Below, one piece after another: positions 45,101-52,278 of a stretch of DNA of 64,000 bases. The stretch's first letter is position 1; the number at the start of each line of letters is the position of its first letter. The position numbers were made by a program, and so were the translations under genes. The notes beneath the pieces were generated by a model. The model made no database searches. It saw nothing but the letters and a program-made list of their open reading frames with translations, and was not told the DNA's origin. Origin of the DNA: Fulvivirga imtechensis AK7 (lineage in GTDB: Bacteria > Bacteroidota > Bacteroidia > Cytophagales > Cyclobacteriaceae); contig NZ_AMZN01000004.1 of the NCBI RefSeq assembly GCF_000331535.1, positions 54,712 to 118,711 on the forward strand. Direction: 5' to 3'.

Positions 45101-46225
45101 AGCAGCTACGGAAGCTTCCAATGTATAATTTAGATTGTCGCCCGTTGAAATATAAACTTCATAGCTTTCTTCATCGCTTGCATTATCTGTCCAATATATC
45201 GTAGTTGTGGTCTCCGTAGTGTTTGAAAAATAGATATTGCTGGGCGCTGCCGGAGGAACTACTTCTTTCATTGTCCATAAGTCATTTCTGTCAATGGAGG
45301 TAAAGAAGTCTTCATTATAATATCCCAGCGCTGCATATCCCTGATCGTTCAAAGCAAAAGCAACAAGACTATTGCGGTTGTCCTCTGTAGTAGAAGGGCC
45401 GAAGTCTGTTGATGTTGATAAGGTATTGTCGGACGGGTCGTATACTGTTGTGGTGGCATTGCCACTGCCTGCCACCAGATATGCTTTATTGTCCACTACA
45501 AAGCATGCTGCACCCTGCTTGTTGCTTAATTTGATATCTGCAAATATCTTTTCAGTCCAGTTATCCGCAACAGGATCGTACTCTATTATATCCGAATATA
45601 CGGTAGTGGAGGAGCCATCAAAATAAGATCCGGAAGTCAAATAACCTTTTCCATTGATAGTAAAAGCGACTGCATTAGTTCTTGTATTTCCATTTTCCAA
45701 TCCGGTAATGCTTGCCCAGTTATCAGTGACAGGGTCATATTCGAAAAAATCCACAGTGCCTCCAGTGCCATCATTTCCAGTGCCAACGTACCCTTTGCCA
45801 TTGATAGCAAAAGCGGTTGCAGAAAATCGGGCTGTGCCAATGAAATCAGCAACGGGGGACCAGTTATTTGTAGAGGGATCATATTCATAAAAATCTACTA
45901 AAGATCCGGAGCCATTACTTCCAGTTCCTACGTAACCTTTGCCATTGATACTAAAGGCTACGGCTTCGTAGCGGGCTGCACCAGGAAAATCAGCTATTGG
46001 AGTCCATTGGTCTGAGGTAGCATTGTATTTGTAAAAGTCCTGATAATATGTGCCGTCCTGTGATTTGCCGGTACCAACATATGCCTCATTTTCAATTACA
46101 AAACTTACTGCTCCGTGCCGGGCATTTCCCGTAAAATCAGCCAGTTGATCCCATTCATAAACCTGACAGAATGCAGAATAACTGAAAATGGTAAGGAATA
46201 GCGTTCCAATGTAGAAAGATTTCAT
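42182..46225 (-). CDS. Large secreted Kelch/fibronectin-III protein with T9SS sorting domain
   Basis: The protein has 1347 residues and a signal peptide ending YSAFCQ. Residues 25-320 are Kelch repeats with a roughly 48-residue period (FAINGKGYVGTGNDGTGGTV, DFFEYDP, NWSPVADF). FN3 modules follow near 335-415 and 420-505 (APSNIYFSNTTETTTTIYWT), more Ig/FN3-like parts, then a second Kelch-like propeller (about 690-960) and two more FN3 modules. The C-terminus (about 1270-1347: NVWPNPFSSAFTITVTGAL, GIYFYRVMTEHGEV) is a type A sorting domain. It is probably a surface-exposed adhesive or structural protein; no enzymatic residues were seen. Confidence 0.9.
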   Translation of the reverse strand: MKSFYIGTLFLTIFSYSAFCQVYEWDQLADFTGNARHGAVSFVIENEAYVGTGKSQDGTYYQDFYKYNATSDQWTPIADFPGAARYEAVAFSINGKGYVGTGSNGSGSLVDFYEYDPSTNNWSPVADFIGTARFSATAFAINGKGYVGTGNDGTGGTVDFFEYDPVTDNWASITGLENGNTRTNAVAFTINGKGYLTSGSYFDGSSTTVYSDIIEYDPVADNWTEKIFADIKLSNKQGAACFVVDNKAYLVAGSGNATTTVYDPSDNTLSTSTDFGPSTTEDNRNSLVAFALNDQGYAALGYYNEDFFTSIDRNDLWTMKEVVPPAAPSNIYFSNTTETTTTIYWTDNASDEESYEVYISTGDNLNYTLEASVAANTTSYGLTGLTAGTIYYVKIAAVKQGLSASAESYFTTDQPDLAAPSNLTVVPDSYYKQFNLSWNDNSGNEDGFIIERSIGDNSNFIALDTVIWSTTFSDDNLPKTDTLVTYRITAYVGNTTMSSEEVAIQTTALMPQAVDIIIDDIRYYYGSATIRFFPTRNRADGFVIQTATNAEFITIDTTFNSWISISLEEMQPLNFRLIYFNEYGVDTTSIVNVSPVLFPPYELKVDYVSNEIIGLKFQPISTNYEGTIIERKTGAGSFTVIDTLGALDNYYNYYYYYDSSVVQNETYTYRVRNFLKDITSIYKNSDVVETRLFGSWKKYNKKGFDETLDSLSSLSLAKKIHLNGKIYLLSPQTLSFLSLDMSNGTVETLPDFPGLQTMRFGSSFIHNNSIYIFNGLDANYSYYKTLFQFNTETNEWTQKASVPDGLNLDGSLYAVTDLGEGKVYLSGADENYNFAYAIYDIVSDDWLLTTTDEERAFAHFGFVNEDSVTFINNDNKNFVSVNKTSALVKHGDFSQNYFSDMTKELLCQYNGQNLAFISNKVYSYDDLGNFNYQFEGLLPEVPQNSHAIAFTKGDTLFYGLGQKYSVSVTSLYYHDVNTPVHPTAIHADSITGTTALLKWYNDDPKTEGFIVQQYVGDEYVTIDSTTHKQLKLESLEQNTYYKFRIYAYNGEHLSSPGEGGFTTERTVPYPVKNVTDTVLSATSIRLSWQIDERIPVDKQEIRYWIDGEIIFPLSNSDTTVVITGLPEHMRPYFSIYTSNEYGEAFYNHQASLTYLHAPVLKFVVKEDSGYTLLWTDRSKAETNYIVQRKAEDEENFVTLDSLEADVTRYTDINIASGVNYIYRLYATSLITNDKNELETLNTSLYSNELSSENAVLATDNVTKAAKTNVWPNPFSSAFTITVTGALRNTRATLHNLRGERVGILSRQERDNHTDTFIFSGPDLPAGIYFYRVMTEHGEVRGKVLKTE

Positions 46226-46639
46226 AAAATGTATATTGTATTAAACTTAATAGTGTGCCAATTCAAAAATGGTAAACAAAAAATACAAAAATAATTATGC
46301 AACAGGTGGATTTTAAAATTTTCTTAAAAAATATTATTCGGTAAGGATGATTAAAGTAACCCAAATAAATTTACTTTTATTATATGTATTGGAATATTTA
46401 TATGAAAAGAGGGATAAGAATAAAAATACTGGTGAGGGTTTTTACTGGAGGGGAGGCAGCCTTTTCCAAACTTACTCCGTACTGATGGCACAAATCATAA
46501 CTAGTAAGTTTAGCATTTATAATTTGGAAGAGGCTTTTCAGAGGCATTTCTCAATTGATCTGATATGGAGGGTGAGATGGGTTTAGGTTGAATCCTCCTT
46601 TGAAATAGTCTCTTCTATTTTGAGGTATCTAAGCTGATG
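46226..46639. other. Gene-free stretch upstream of the Kelch gene
   Basis: This AT-rich 414 bases includes the leader of the Kelch/FN3 gene. A 79-codon plus-strand frame (46347-46586) has no recognisable features. A 9-bp inverted repeat AAACTTACT/AGTAAGTTT lies at 46468-46511. No gene is called. Confidence 0.5.
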
Positions 46640-47176
46640 TTAGTCCGCATGTGACACCCAACCTGGAGCTATGCCGATTTTTTCTTTCAAGATCAAGTTC
46701 AATTGTGCTCCATGGTGTTGTACGTGTCTGAGGTTGTAAAGAATGATCTCCAGCAACGTATAGTTCTTCACAATTGATGGACAAAGTCCATGTAGATCTG
46801 TTTCGCTGTTGTCTATCCATCTCTCCAGTAATTTGTCGCTTGATGAGTTCAAAATAAGGTCTTTACACTTTTTTCTGATAGAAGCCAGGTAGGAAAGCAC
46901 TTCTTCTTTGCTGTAAAGCCTGTCAGGGATTACATCGTCTACAGCTTCAGCAGGCATCTGGCTTTCATCAACGAGGGTATATGGTAATGCTGGAGCAAAG
47001 GTTTTTACCGGATTGCTAAGATAGTAGTCAAGAAATATGGTGGTGTGGTATGTCATGTAGAAGAATTTTTTCTCTTTTTGCCACAGCTCATCAGTACACA
47101 TATTGATTGCGTTGCTAAGCATGTCAATTGCTGCTGCAAAGTTTGCCCATAAACATTGTTTGAATTTGCGCTCCAT
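46640..47176 (-). CDS. DinB-like domain protein
   Basis: This 178-residue, four-helix-bundle-like protein has three metal-type histidines in the spacing of the DinB/YfiT superfamily: His in FYMTYHTTIFLDYYL near residue 44, and LRHVQHHGAQLNLIL near 150. The start MERKFKQCLWANFAAAIDML is typical. Members are thiol-dependent transferases or remain uncharacterised. No signal peptide is present. It is divergent from the mobile mystery module. Confidence 0.8.
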   Translation of the reverse strand: MERKFKQCLWANFAAAIDMLSNAINMCTDELWQKEKKFFYMTYHTTIFLDYYLSNPVKTFAPALPYTLVDESQMPAEAVDDVIPDRLYSKEEVLSYLASIRKKCKDLILNSSSDKLLERWIDNSETDLHGLCPSIVKNYTLLEIILYNLRHVQHHGAQLNLILKEKIGIAPGWVSHAD

Positions 47177-47281
47177 CGGTTAGTTTATAAGAATAAACAT
47201 AACAAAGATTGATCAGAAAGTGCCTAAAATCTTCAAAGAGTCCAGAATCCTCTCTCGCTGACCCTGATGGAACGATTTTAA

Positions 47282-47299
47282 GTAAACATATAGATTTAC
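47282..47299. promoter_or_regulatory. Operator-like palindrome 1 (GTAAAC...TTTAC)
   Basis: GTAAACATATAGATTTAC is an imperfect 18-bp palindrome. Two more of the same pattern follow at 47314 and 47346, each start exactly 32 bases apart, i.e. on about the same helix face. They lie in front of the HTH gene, as expected for an autorepressor. Confidence 0.7.
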
Positions 47300-47310
47300 T
47301 TTTTATATTT

Positions 47311-47346
47311 TTTGTAAACATAAAAGTTTACTATTTGCTATATTTG
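47311..47346 (+). promoter_or_regulatory. Promoter of the mobile mystery A/B module
   Basis: TTTG at 47311-47314 and TATATTTG at 47339-47346 are 24 bases apart, slightly longer than usual. Operator 2 starts on the last base of the upstream box and operator 3 on the last base of the TATATTTG box, so binding would block the promoter. Confidence 0.6.
47314..47331. promoter_or_regulatory. Operator-like palindrome 2
   Basis: GTAAACATAAAAGTTTAC is nearly a perfect palindrome (arms GTAAAC/GTTTAC). It is the centre copy of three. Confidence 0.7.
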
Positions 47347-47363
47347 TAAATACATAGATTTAC
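47346..47363. promoter_or_regulatory. Operator-like palindrome 3
   Basis: GTAAATACATAGATTTAC ends 11 bases before the ATG of the HTH gene. It is the third copy at 32-base spacing. Confidence 0.7.
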
Positions 47364-47374
47364 AGAAATCAATT

Positions 47375-47836
47375 ATGAGAAATAAGAAGATGCTTTTAAT
47401 AGAGCAGCTAGATCAAAAATTAGAACCATTTCAACGTACTACAATAGTACGGGTACCAAACAAAGGATGGATAAATACTGTTCGTACTGCTCTTAATATG
47501 ACCATGGCCCAACTGGGCGCCAAACTTAATATTACCAGACAAGGGGTAAAAAGGATTGAAGAAAGTGAGGCTAAAGGCACGATATCAATTAAATCCTTAA
47601 AAGAAGTAGGTGAGGCTATGGAATTAAAATTTGTATACGGGTTTGTTCCAAAAAATGGCACAATTAATAATCTTATCAACGTAAAGGCAGAAGATCTGGC
47701 CCGAAAAATTGTACAAAGGACCAATCAAAACATGAAGTTAGAGGATCAAGGAATCAGTGATGAAAAAATAAATAAATCAATATCTGACCTGGCTGATGAA
47801 ATAAAAAGAGAAATGAGAAAGTCATTATGGGATTAG
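47375..47836 (+). CDS. Mobile mystery protein A (HTH regulator, antitoxin-like)
   Basis: The protein has 153 residues. An XRE-type helix-turn-helix spans about 31-90 (GWINTVRTALNMTMAQLGAKL, NITRQGVKRIEESEAKGTIS). The GWI start of the domain and the FVYGFVPK strand after it are characteristic of the TIGR02612 family, found in pairs with mobile mystery protein B. The C-terminus is helical and charged and may contact the partner. It overlaps the Fic gene by 10 bases. By analogy with Phd/Doc it is probably repressor and antitoxin; three operators upstream fit autoregulation. Confidence 0.85.
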   Translation: MRNKKMLLIEQLDQKLEPFQRTTIVRVPNKGWINTVRTALNMTMAQLGAKLNITRQGVKRIEESEAKGTISIKSLKEVGEAMELKFVYGFVPKNGTINNLINVKAEDLARKIVQRTNQNMKLEDQGISDEKINKSISDLADEIKREMRKSLWD

Positions 47837-48423
47837 ATCTTAAATATCAAAACGGGCAAACACCGTTAGATGAGGATGAAAAAGAAGGTCTAAAGATTAA
47901 ATCAATAACAACACAGAAGGAACTGGATGAATTCGAGCAATTAAATATTGAAAAAGCAATTGAGTGGACCATTCATGCAAATTTGAAACCGGAAAAAATA
48001 TTGACTGAAAAATTCATAAAAGGTTTACATAAAAAGATGTACGGTGATGTTTGGAAATGGGCAGGTGAATTTAGAAAGACAAATAAAAATATAGGAATAG
48101 ACTGGACTCAAATAGCGGTAGAAGTAAAAAATCTTATTGATGATACCAAATATTGGTTAGAAAACAAAACATACTCGCCCGAGGAAATTGCAATTAGATT
48201 TAAACACAGAATTGTAGCGATTCACTGCTTTCCAAATGGAAACGGAAGACATTCAAGAGTGATGGCCGACATAATTATTGAATCTGTTTTTGGGAAGGAA
48301 GTTTTCACATGGCATGAATCAAATATGGTAAAAGCGAACGAAGTGAGGAAAAGCTATATTCAAGCGTTAAGAGAAGCTGACAATGGAAATATAGTGCCCT
48401 TGATTGAATTTGCTAAAAGCTAA
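47827..48423 (+). CDS. Mobile mystery protein B (Fic domain, toxin-like)
   Basis: The protein has 198 residues, with a Fic fold after an N-terminal GQTPLDEDEKEGLK segment. The Fic loop reads H133-C-F-P-N137-G-N-G-R141-H-S-R: the catalytic His, the GNGR anion hole and the second Arg are present, but the acidic residue that holds Mg2+ in AMP-transferring Fic proteins is Asn. The family (TIGR02613) is found beside mobile mystery A on mobile DNA. An N-terminal T28-x3-E32 resembles the inhibitory motif but lacks the Gly/Asn after Glu. The transferred group and target are unknown. AT-rich codon use differs from the neighbours. Confidence 0.88.
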   Translation: MGLDLKYQNGQTPLDEDEKEGLKIKSITTQKELDEFEQLNIEKAIEWTIHANLKPEKILTEKFIKGLHKKMYGDVWKWAGEFRKTNKNIGIDWTQIAVEVKNLIDDTKYWLENKTYSPEEIAIRFKHRIVAIHCFPNGNGRHSRVMADIIIESVFGKEVFTWHESNMVKANEVRKSYIQALREADNGNIVPLIEFAKS

Positions 48424-48539
48424 TCAGCCGTATTTGCCGATTTAAAGCAAAGAGAAAATAAAAGAACTCCTTCATAACTGAGTAACTCCGCTTCGCGGGA
48501 TAAACTTCTCCTCCTGCTTTTGTTTCCGCTTTGCTCCAA

Positions 48540-48571
48540 CAAAAAAAGGCCAGTTGATGCTGACCTTTTGC
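48540..48571 (-). terminator. Terminator of tRNA-Leu
   Basis: On the minus strand the arms AAGGTCAG and CTGGCCTT (one G-U pair) enclose CATCAA and are followed by TTTTTTG. It lies 20 bases beyond the tRNA 3' end. Confidence 0.7.
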
Positions 48572-48590
48572 TGTGTACTCGCTATACTAG

Positions 48591-48674
48591 TACCCAGGGC
48601 CGGAGTCGAACCGGCACGGTATTGCTACCATTGGTGTTTGAGACCAACGCGTCTACCAATTCCGCCACCTGGGC
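48591..48674 (-). tRNA. tRNA-Leu, anticodon CAA
   Basis: The 84-base gene on the minus strand has acceptor arm GCCCAGG/CCTGGGT (G1-U72 wobble), D-loop GAATTGGTAGACGC, anticodon stem TTGGT/ACCAA with loop CTCAAAC (anticodon CAA), a long variable arm as in class II tRNAs, and T-arm GGTTCGACTCC. CCA is not encoded. It reads UUG codons. The mobile mystery module lies downstream of its 3' end. Confidence 0.95.
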
Positions 48675-48802
48675 TTTTTAATCAAGAGATTTTACCAACC
48701 TACCTGCAGAGCAAGAAAGTGGCTCATCGCCAGACCGTTCGTTAAACGGGATGCAAAGATGTTTAAAGATTTCAAAATTCACAATATTTGGTACGCTTTA
48801 AT

Positions 48803-48846
48803 TTCTGGCATCTGGTTTTTGGCATCTGGCATCTGGTTTCTGATTG
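48803..48846. repeat. Heptamer tandem array, GCATCTG/GTTTTTG units
   Basis: About six 7-bp units in order GCATCTG, GTTTTTG, GCATCTG, GCATCTG, GTTTCTG. It lies a few bases before the AAACTGG array. Confidence 0.75.
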
Positions 48847-48855
48847 CATCTTGAC

Positions 48856-48963
<108 letters not shown>

Positions 48964-48974
48964 ACCAAACACAA

Positions 48975-49274
48975 TTAACCATTAACAGTCAACACTTGCT
49001 TATGTGAAAAAGCGACAGGTTTGTCTGCAAACAGCGCTTTGGTTTTTGCCCACACACTTTCAAAGAGTTCGGATTGGCGGTAGGCGTTCAAAGCGTCTTC
49101 GTTATCCCAGATGCTGTAGGTGACGTAAATGTGATCTTTATTGTAATCCTGATGTAGCTCCAGGTGCCGGCACCCGGGGAAGGCCCGGATCTGTTGCTTG
49201 CTATAGTTAAAAACTTTCAAGAAATTATCTGTTTCCTCCTTTTTGAAGGTCATGCGTACGATTCTGATGAGCAT
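48975..49274 (-). CDS. Antibiotic biosynthesis monooxygenase (ABM) domain protein
   Basis: The 99-residue ferredoxin-like ABM fold shows IRIVRMTFKKEETDNFL, FPGCRHLELHQD, HIYVTYSIWDNEDALNAYRQS and LFADKPVAF. Members include quinol oxygenases and small dimeric heme-degrading or orphan proteins. The start overlaps the last base of the SAM hydrolase stop (TAATG), so the two genes are in one operon; how they connect functionally is unclear. Confidence 0.88.
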   Translation of the reverse strand: MLIRIVRMTFKKEETDNFLKVFNYSKQQIRAFPGCRHLELHQDYNKDHIYVTYSIWDNEDALNAYRQSELFESVWAKTKALFADKPVAFSHKQVLTVNG

Positions 49275-50047
49275 TATTCGTCAAAATTAATAGTTACAGG
49301 GCTGTCATAGTCCAGTCCGAGCAGCTCGGAAGCCAACCCCTGGTTAATGCCAATTTCCATCAGCCCCTGGTCGTTAAATATTATAAAAATATCTCCGGCA
49401 TCCACCTGGTTAACATTACTGTACACTCTCCGGCTGTTTTCCCTGCCAAAGATGATGGTATAGCCTTTATTTTTGCTGAGGATATCAAAGGTTGTTTTAT
49501 CGATGTTGGTGATCAGGTTTCCATAGCTGTCCACCCGAATCACGTTCCCCACGATCTGTTTTTTATTAGCCTTTAGGTGCCGGCCCAGCATGCGCTTATA
49601 GTCATCTAGTGCTGTGCCCAGATCCTGTAATGCCGCGCCACTGGCCAGCTTCGCAGCCGCCGGGGCAAAGATCTGCTTTTCAGGAAAAGTGGTGGAAATA
49701 GGATTAATACTATTGATGTCCACTTTAAAACTTGCTTCCTGATCACTGATCAACCCAAAAAGGCCATTATCCGTACCTATAAAGTAATGGCCTTCCAGTT
49801 CGATGGCAATATACTTATCATCCGGCTGGCCGGCAGAGTTAACGGCTATCAAATGTACCGTGCGCTCCGGAAAATCACGAAAGATAGCTTTTAGCACGTA
49901 TGCGGCATGGGCAATATCACAGGAGGTGACCTGGTGGCTGAGGTCTACGATCTGAATGCCGGGGTTTATGGAAAGAATTTTTGCTTTAACGGCTGCCACG
50001 TAATGATCACTTTCTCCAAAGTCAGATAAAAAGGTGATTATAGCCAT
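49274..50047 (-). CDS. S-adenosyl-L-methionine hydrolase (adenosine-forming), DUF62 family
   Basis: The protein has 257 residues and the SAM hydroxide adenosyltransferase layout: FLSDFGESDHYVAAVKAKI at the N-terminus, DLSHQVTSCDIAHAAYVL, then GTDNGLFGL and a C-terminal barrel with VIRVDSYGNLITNI and INQGLASELLGL. The family hydrolyses SAM to adenosine and methionine with an activated water, and is related to fluorinases. The role is thought to be control of SAM levels. It is followed by the ABM gene. Confidence 0.92.
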   Translation of the reverse strand: MAIITFLSDFGESDHYVAAVKAKILSINPGIQIVDLSHQVTSCDIAHAAYVLKAIFRDFPERTVHLIAVNSAGQPDDKYIAIELEGHYFIGTDNGLFGLISDQEASFKVDINSINPISTTFPEKQIFAPAAAKLASGAALQDLGTALDDYKRMLGRHLKANKKQIVGNVIRVDSYGNLITNIDKTTFDILSKNKGYTIIFGRENSRRVYSNVNQVDAGDIFIIFNDQGLMEIGINQGLASELLGLDYDSPVTINFDE

Positions 50048-50142
50048 ATAAGCAATGCGAGATTTTGTGCCGGTTCTTGAATTTTTTTTATAACATTAGA
50101 CGTTAGTAATAGTTCTATATCTACTAATACATGAACATCCTG

Positions 50143-50174
50143 TTTTGAACGGCCATTGTTATTGTGTATTTTTG
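50143..50174 (+). promoter_or_regulatory. Promoter of phoH
   Basis: TTTTG at 50143-50147 and TATTTTTG at 50167-50174 are spaced 19 bases, a good match to the Bacteroidota consensus. The distance to the TTG start is 59 bases. Confidence 0.65.
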
Positions 50175-50233
50175 TATAGGCAAAATTAACTAAAATTTGA
50201 CCATTAAAAATTCCATTTAAAATTAATTAGCAT

Positions 50234-51223
50234 TTGGTAGAGAAAGTCATTACGCTGGAAAACATCTCCCTCATCGACTTCCTGGGGGTTGAAAACAAAA
50301 ACATCACTGAAGTAGCTTCCGCTTTCCCAAAAAGTAAGATTGTGTCCCGAGGAAATGAGATCCGGATCAAGGGCAGCACCACGGAAATTTTAAAGATCAA
50401 TGACATCTTAAATTCACTGATAGAACACTACCATAAATATGGAAAAGTGACCGAGGATAATGTACAAACGTACCTGGCGAAGGAATCAGAAGAAAAACTT
50501 CCTGACGAGGAGGATGTGCTGATCTATGGTACAAAGGGTTTTATCATTAAGCCGAAAACTCTCAACCAGCAGAAACTGGTGTACTCTGTAATGGAAAATG
50601 ACCTGGTTTTTGCATTGGGTCCTGCCGGTACGGGGAAAACGTATATTTCCGTAGCCCTTGCGGTAAAAGCCTTAAAGAACAAGCATGTTAAGAAGATAAT
50701 CATAACCAGGCCGGCTGTGGAAGCAGGGGAGACGCTTGGCTTCTTACCAGGTGACCTTAAAGAGAAGCTTGATCCCTATCTACGGCCGATCTATGACTCG
50801 CTCTTCGATATGGTACCTTCTGAAAAGCTCAGGTACTATATGGAGAACAATATAATAGAGATCGCTCCATTGGCATATATGCGTGGACGTACACTCAACA
50901 ATGCTTTTATTTTGCTGGACGAAGCGCAGAATACTACCCCTATGCAGATAAAAATGTTCCTGACGCGGATGGGTCCTAACTCTAAAGTGATCATCACCGG
51001 TGATACTTCACAGATCGATTTGCCTAAAAAGCAAAAATCAGGTTTGATAGAATCGATTAAAATTCTGAAAGATGTGAAAGGTATCGGCTTTGTGGAGCTA
51101 ACCGGTAAGGATGTGGTGCGTCATAAAATAGTGAAAGACATCATAGCTGCCTACGATACCTATGAAAAAAGAGAAGATGCCAGACACAAAGACGGAGAAG
51201 CGCCTCAAGGTTCAATACATTGA
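50234..51223 (+). CDS. PhoH family ATPase
   Basis: The protein has 329 residues and a TTG start; there is no in-frame ATG before conserved residues. The N-terminal KH-like part (SRGNEIRIKGSTTEIL) precedes the PhoH ATPase with Walker A GPAGTGKT (129-136), GFLPGDLKEKLDPYLRP, and Walker B AFILLDEAQN. PhoH/YbeZ-type proteins are linked to RNA processing, often with YbeY; ybeY is not in this window. Its 3' end overlaps the GNAT gene by up to 62 bases. Confidence 0.93.
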   Translation: MVEKVITLENISLIDFLGVENKNITEVASAFPKSKIVSRGNEIRIKGSTTEILKINDILNSLIEHYHKYGKVTEDNVQTYLAKESEEKLPDEEDVLIYGTKGFIIKPKTLNQQKLVYSVMENDLVFALGPAGTGKTYISVALAVKALKNKHVKKIIITRPAVEAGETLGFLPGDLKEKLDPYLRPIYDSLFDMVPSEKLRYYMENNIIEIAPLAYMRGRTLNNAFILLDEAQNTTPMQIKMFLTRMGPNSKVIITGDTSQIDLPKKQKSGLIESIKILKDVKGIGFVELTGKDVVRHKIVKDIIAAYDTYEKREDARHKDGEAPQGSIH

Positions 51224-52091
51224 TAATGATGAGCTACTCAAGAAGTCATATGCCATTCGTGAGGAGGTTTTCATCGATGAACAGCGTGTGGCTCGGGAGG
51301 AAGAGTATGAGTTCGAAGAAGAGTCACATCATTTTATAGCGCTCGATGGCGAGGAACCCTGTGGTGTAGCACGATGGAGAGCTACCGATGAAGGGGTTAA
51401 GCTGGAGAGATTTGCGGTTAGAAAAGCTTACCGGGGAAAGGGGATAGGTAGCCTGCTGGTACAAAGTGTACTTGACCATATCCAACGACATCCTGGTGCA
51501 ACAAATAAAAAGTTATATCTGAATGCTCAGCTTAACGCACTTCCGCTATACGTTAAGTTTGGTTTCCGCCCTGCCGGTGAGCGTTTTATGGAGTGTGGTA
51601 TTGAGCATCAGAAAATGGAAAAACTACTTATGGAACTGACCTTTCGAGTGGCCACTGAAAACGACATTATTGAAATCATAAAAATGCTTTCTGATGATAA
51701 GCTTGGTTCGCAACGCGAACGGTTCGAAGAGCCACTTCCGGAGTGTTACACCCGCGCTTTTGAGGTCATCAGTAAGGACCCTCATCAGGAGCTAACTGTT
51801 GCCGAGGAAAATGGGGAGATCGTAGGCACTTTTCAGCTTTCATTTATCCAATACCTGACCTATCAGGGAGGTATCCGGGCTCAAATAGAGGCTGTAAGGG
51901 TAAAGTCGAGCCATCGAGGCAAAGGCTACGGCCACAAGATCTTTGAGTATGCTATAGATCGAGCTAAAGAAAAAGGGGCTCACCTGGTACAGCTTACCAC
52001 TGATAAAAAGAGACCCGATGCCCTGGAGTTTTACAAAGCTTTAGGTTTTGTAGCCTCTCATGAAGGCATGAAACTGCATTTGGGGGCGTAG
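51162..52091 (+). CDS. Double GNAT acetyltransferase (ElaA-like plus GNAT)
   Basis: The protein has 309 residues (or 304 from ATG 51177). The N-terminal domain has REEVFIDEQRV, then RFAVRKAYRGKGIGSLLVQS with the acetyl-CoA loop and NALPLYVKFGF, as in ElaA-like GNATs. The second domain (about 160-309) repeats the pattern: AVRVKSSHRGKGYGHKIFEY and LEFYKALGF. Two complete acetyl-CoA loops suggest that both halves are active. Targets are unknown. Its start lies inside phoH in another frame, so translation is coupled. Confidence 0.88.
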   Translation: MKKEKMPDTKTEKRLKVQYIDNDELLKKSYAIREEVFIDEQRVAREEEYEFEEESHHFIALDGEEPCGVARWRATDEGVKLERFAVRKAYRGKGIGSLLVQSVLDHIQRHPGATNKKLYLNAQLNALPLYVKFGFRPAGERFMECGIEHQKMEKLLMELTFRVATENDIIEIIKMLSDDKLGSQRERFEEPLPECYTRAFEVISKDPHQELTVAEENGEIVGTFQLSFIQYLTYQGGIRAQIEAVRVKSSHRGKGYGHKIFEYAIDRAKEKGAHLVQLTTDKKRPDALEFYKALGFVASHEGMKLHLGA

Positions 52092-52247
52092 AGCGTTGCG
52101 CTTAGCGTTGCGCTTGTCGCCTCCGTAGCTTTAACGCAGGAGCCACCGGCTACAATGATCGAGCTCTCTTCGGGCTTATTTTCCTGTTCGCTAACAGCTA
52201 TGGCAACGGGAATGGTAACCCTGTAGTCACACTAGACGCTTAGCGCT

Positions 52248-52278
52248 CCGCTCTCAGCTCTCAGCTCCCCGCTCTCAC
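52248..52278. repeat. Short heptamer array, GCTCTCA units
   Basis: About four 7-bp units (GCTCTCA, GCTCTCA, GCTCCCC, GCTCTCA) lie directly downstream of the TRIC gene stop. It is the third place where the window shows intergenic 7-base periodicity. Confidence 0.65.

Noticed and set aside
46347..46586. 79-codon frame upstream of the Kelch gene
   Set aside because: Composition is AT-driven, no motif, and it lies in the presumed promoter region.
47177..48674. Attachment-site duplication of the tRNA-Leu 3' end
   Set aside because: No second copy of GGTTCGACTCC or the acceptor end was found on the far side of the Fic module.
48554..48745. Plus-strand 63-codon frame
   Set aside because: It runs antisense through tRNA-Leu and has no protein-like features.
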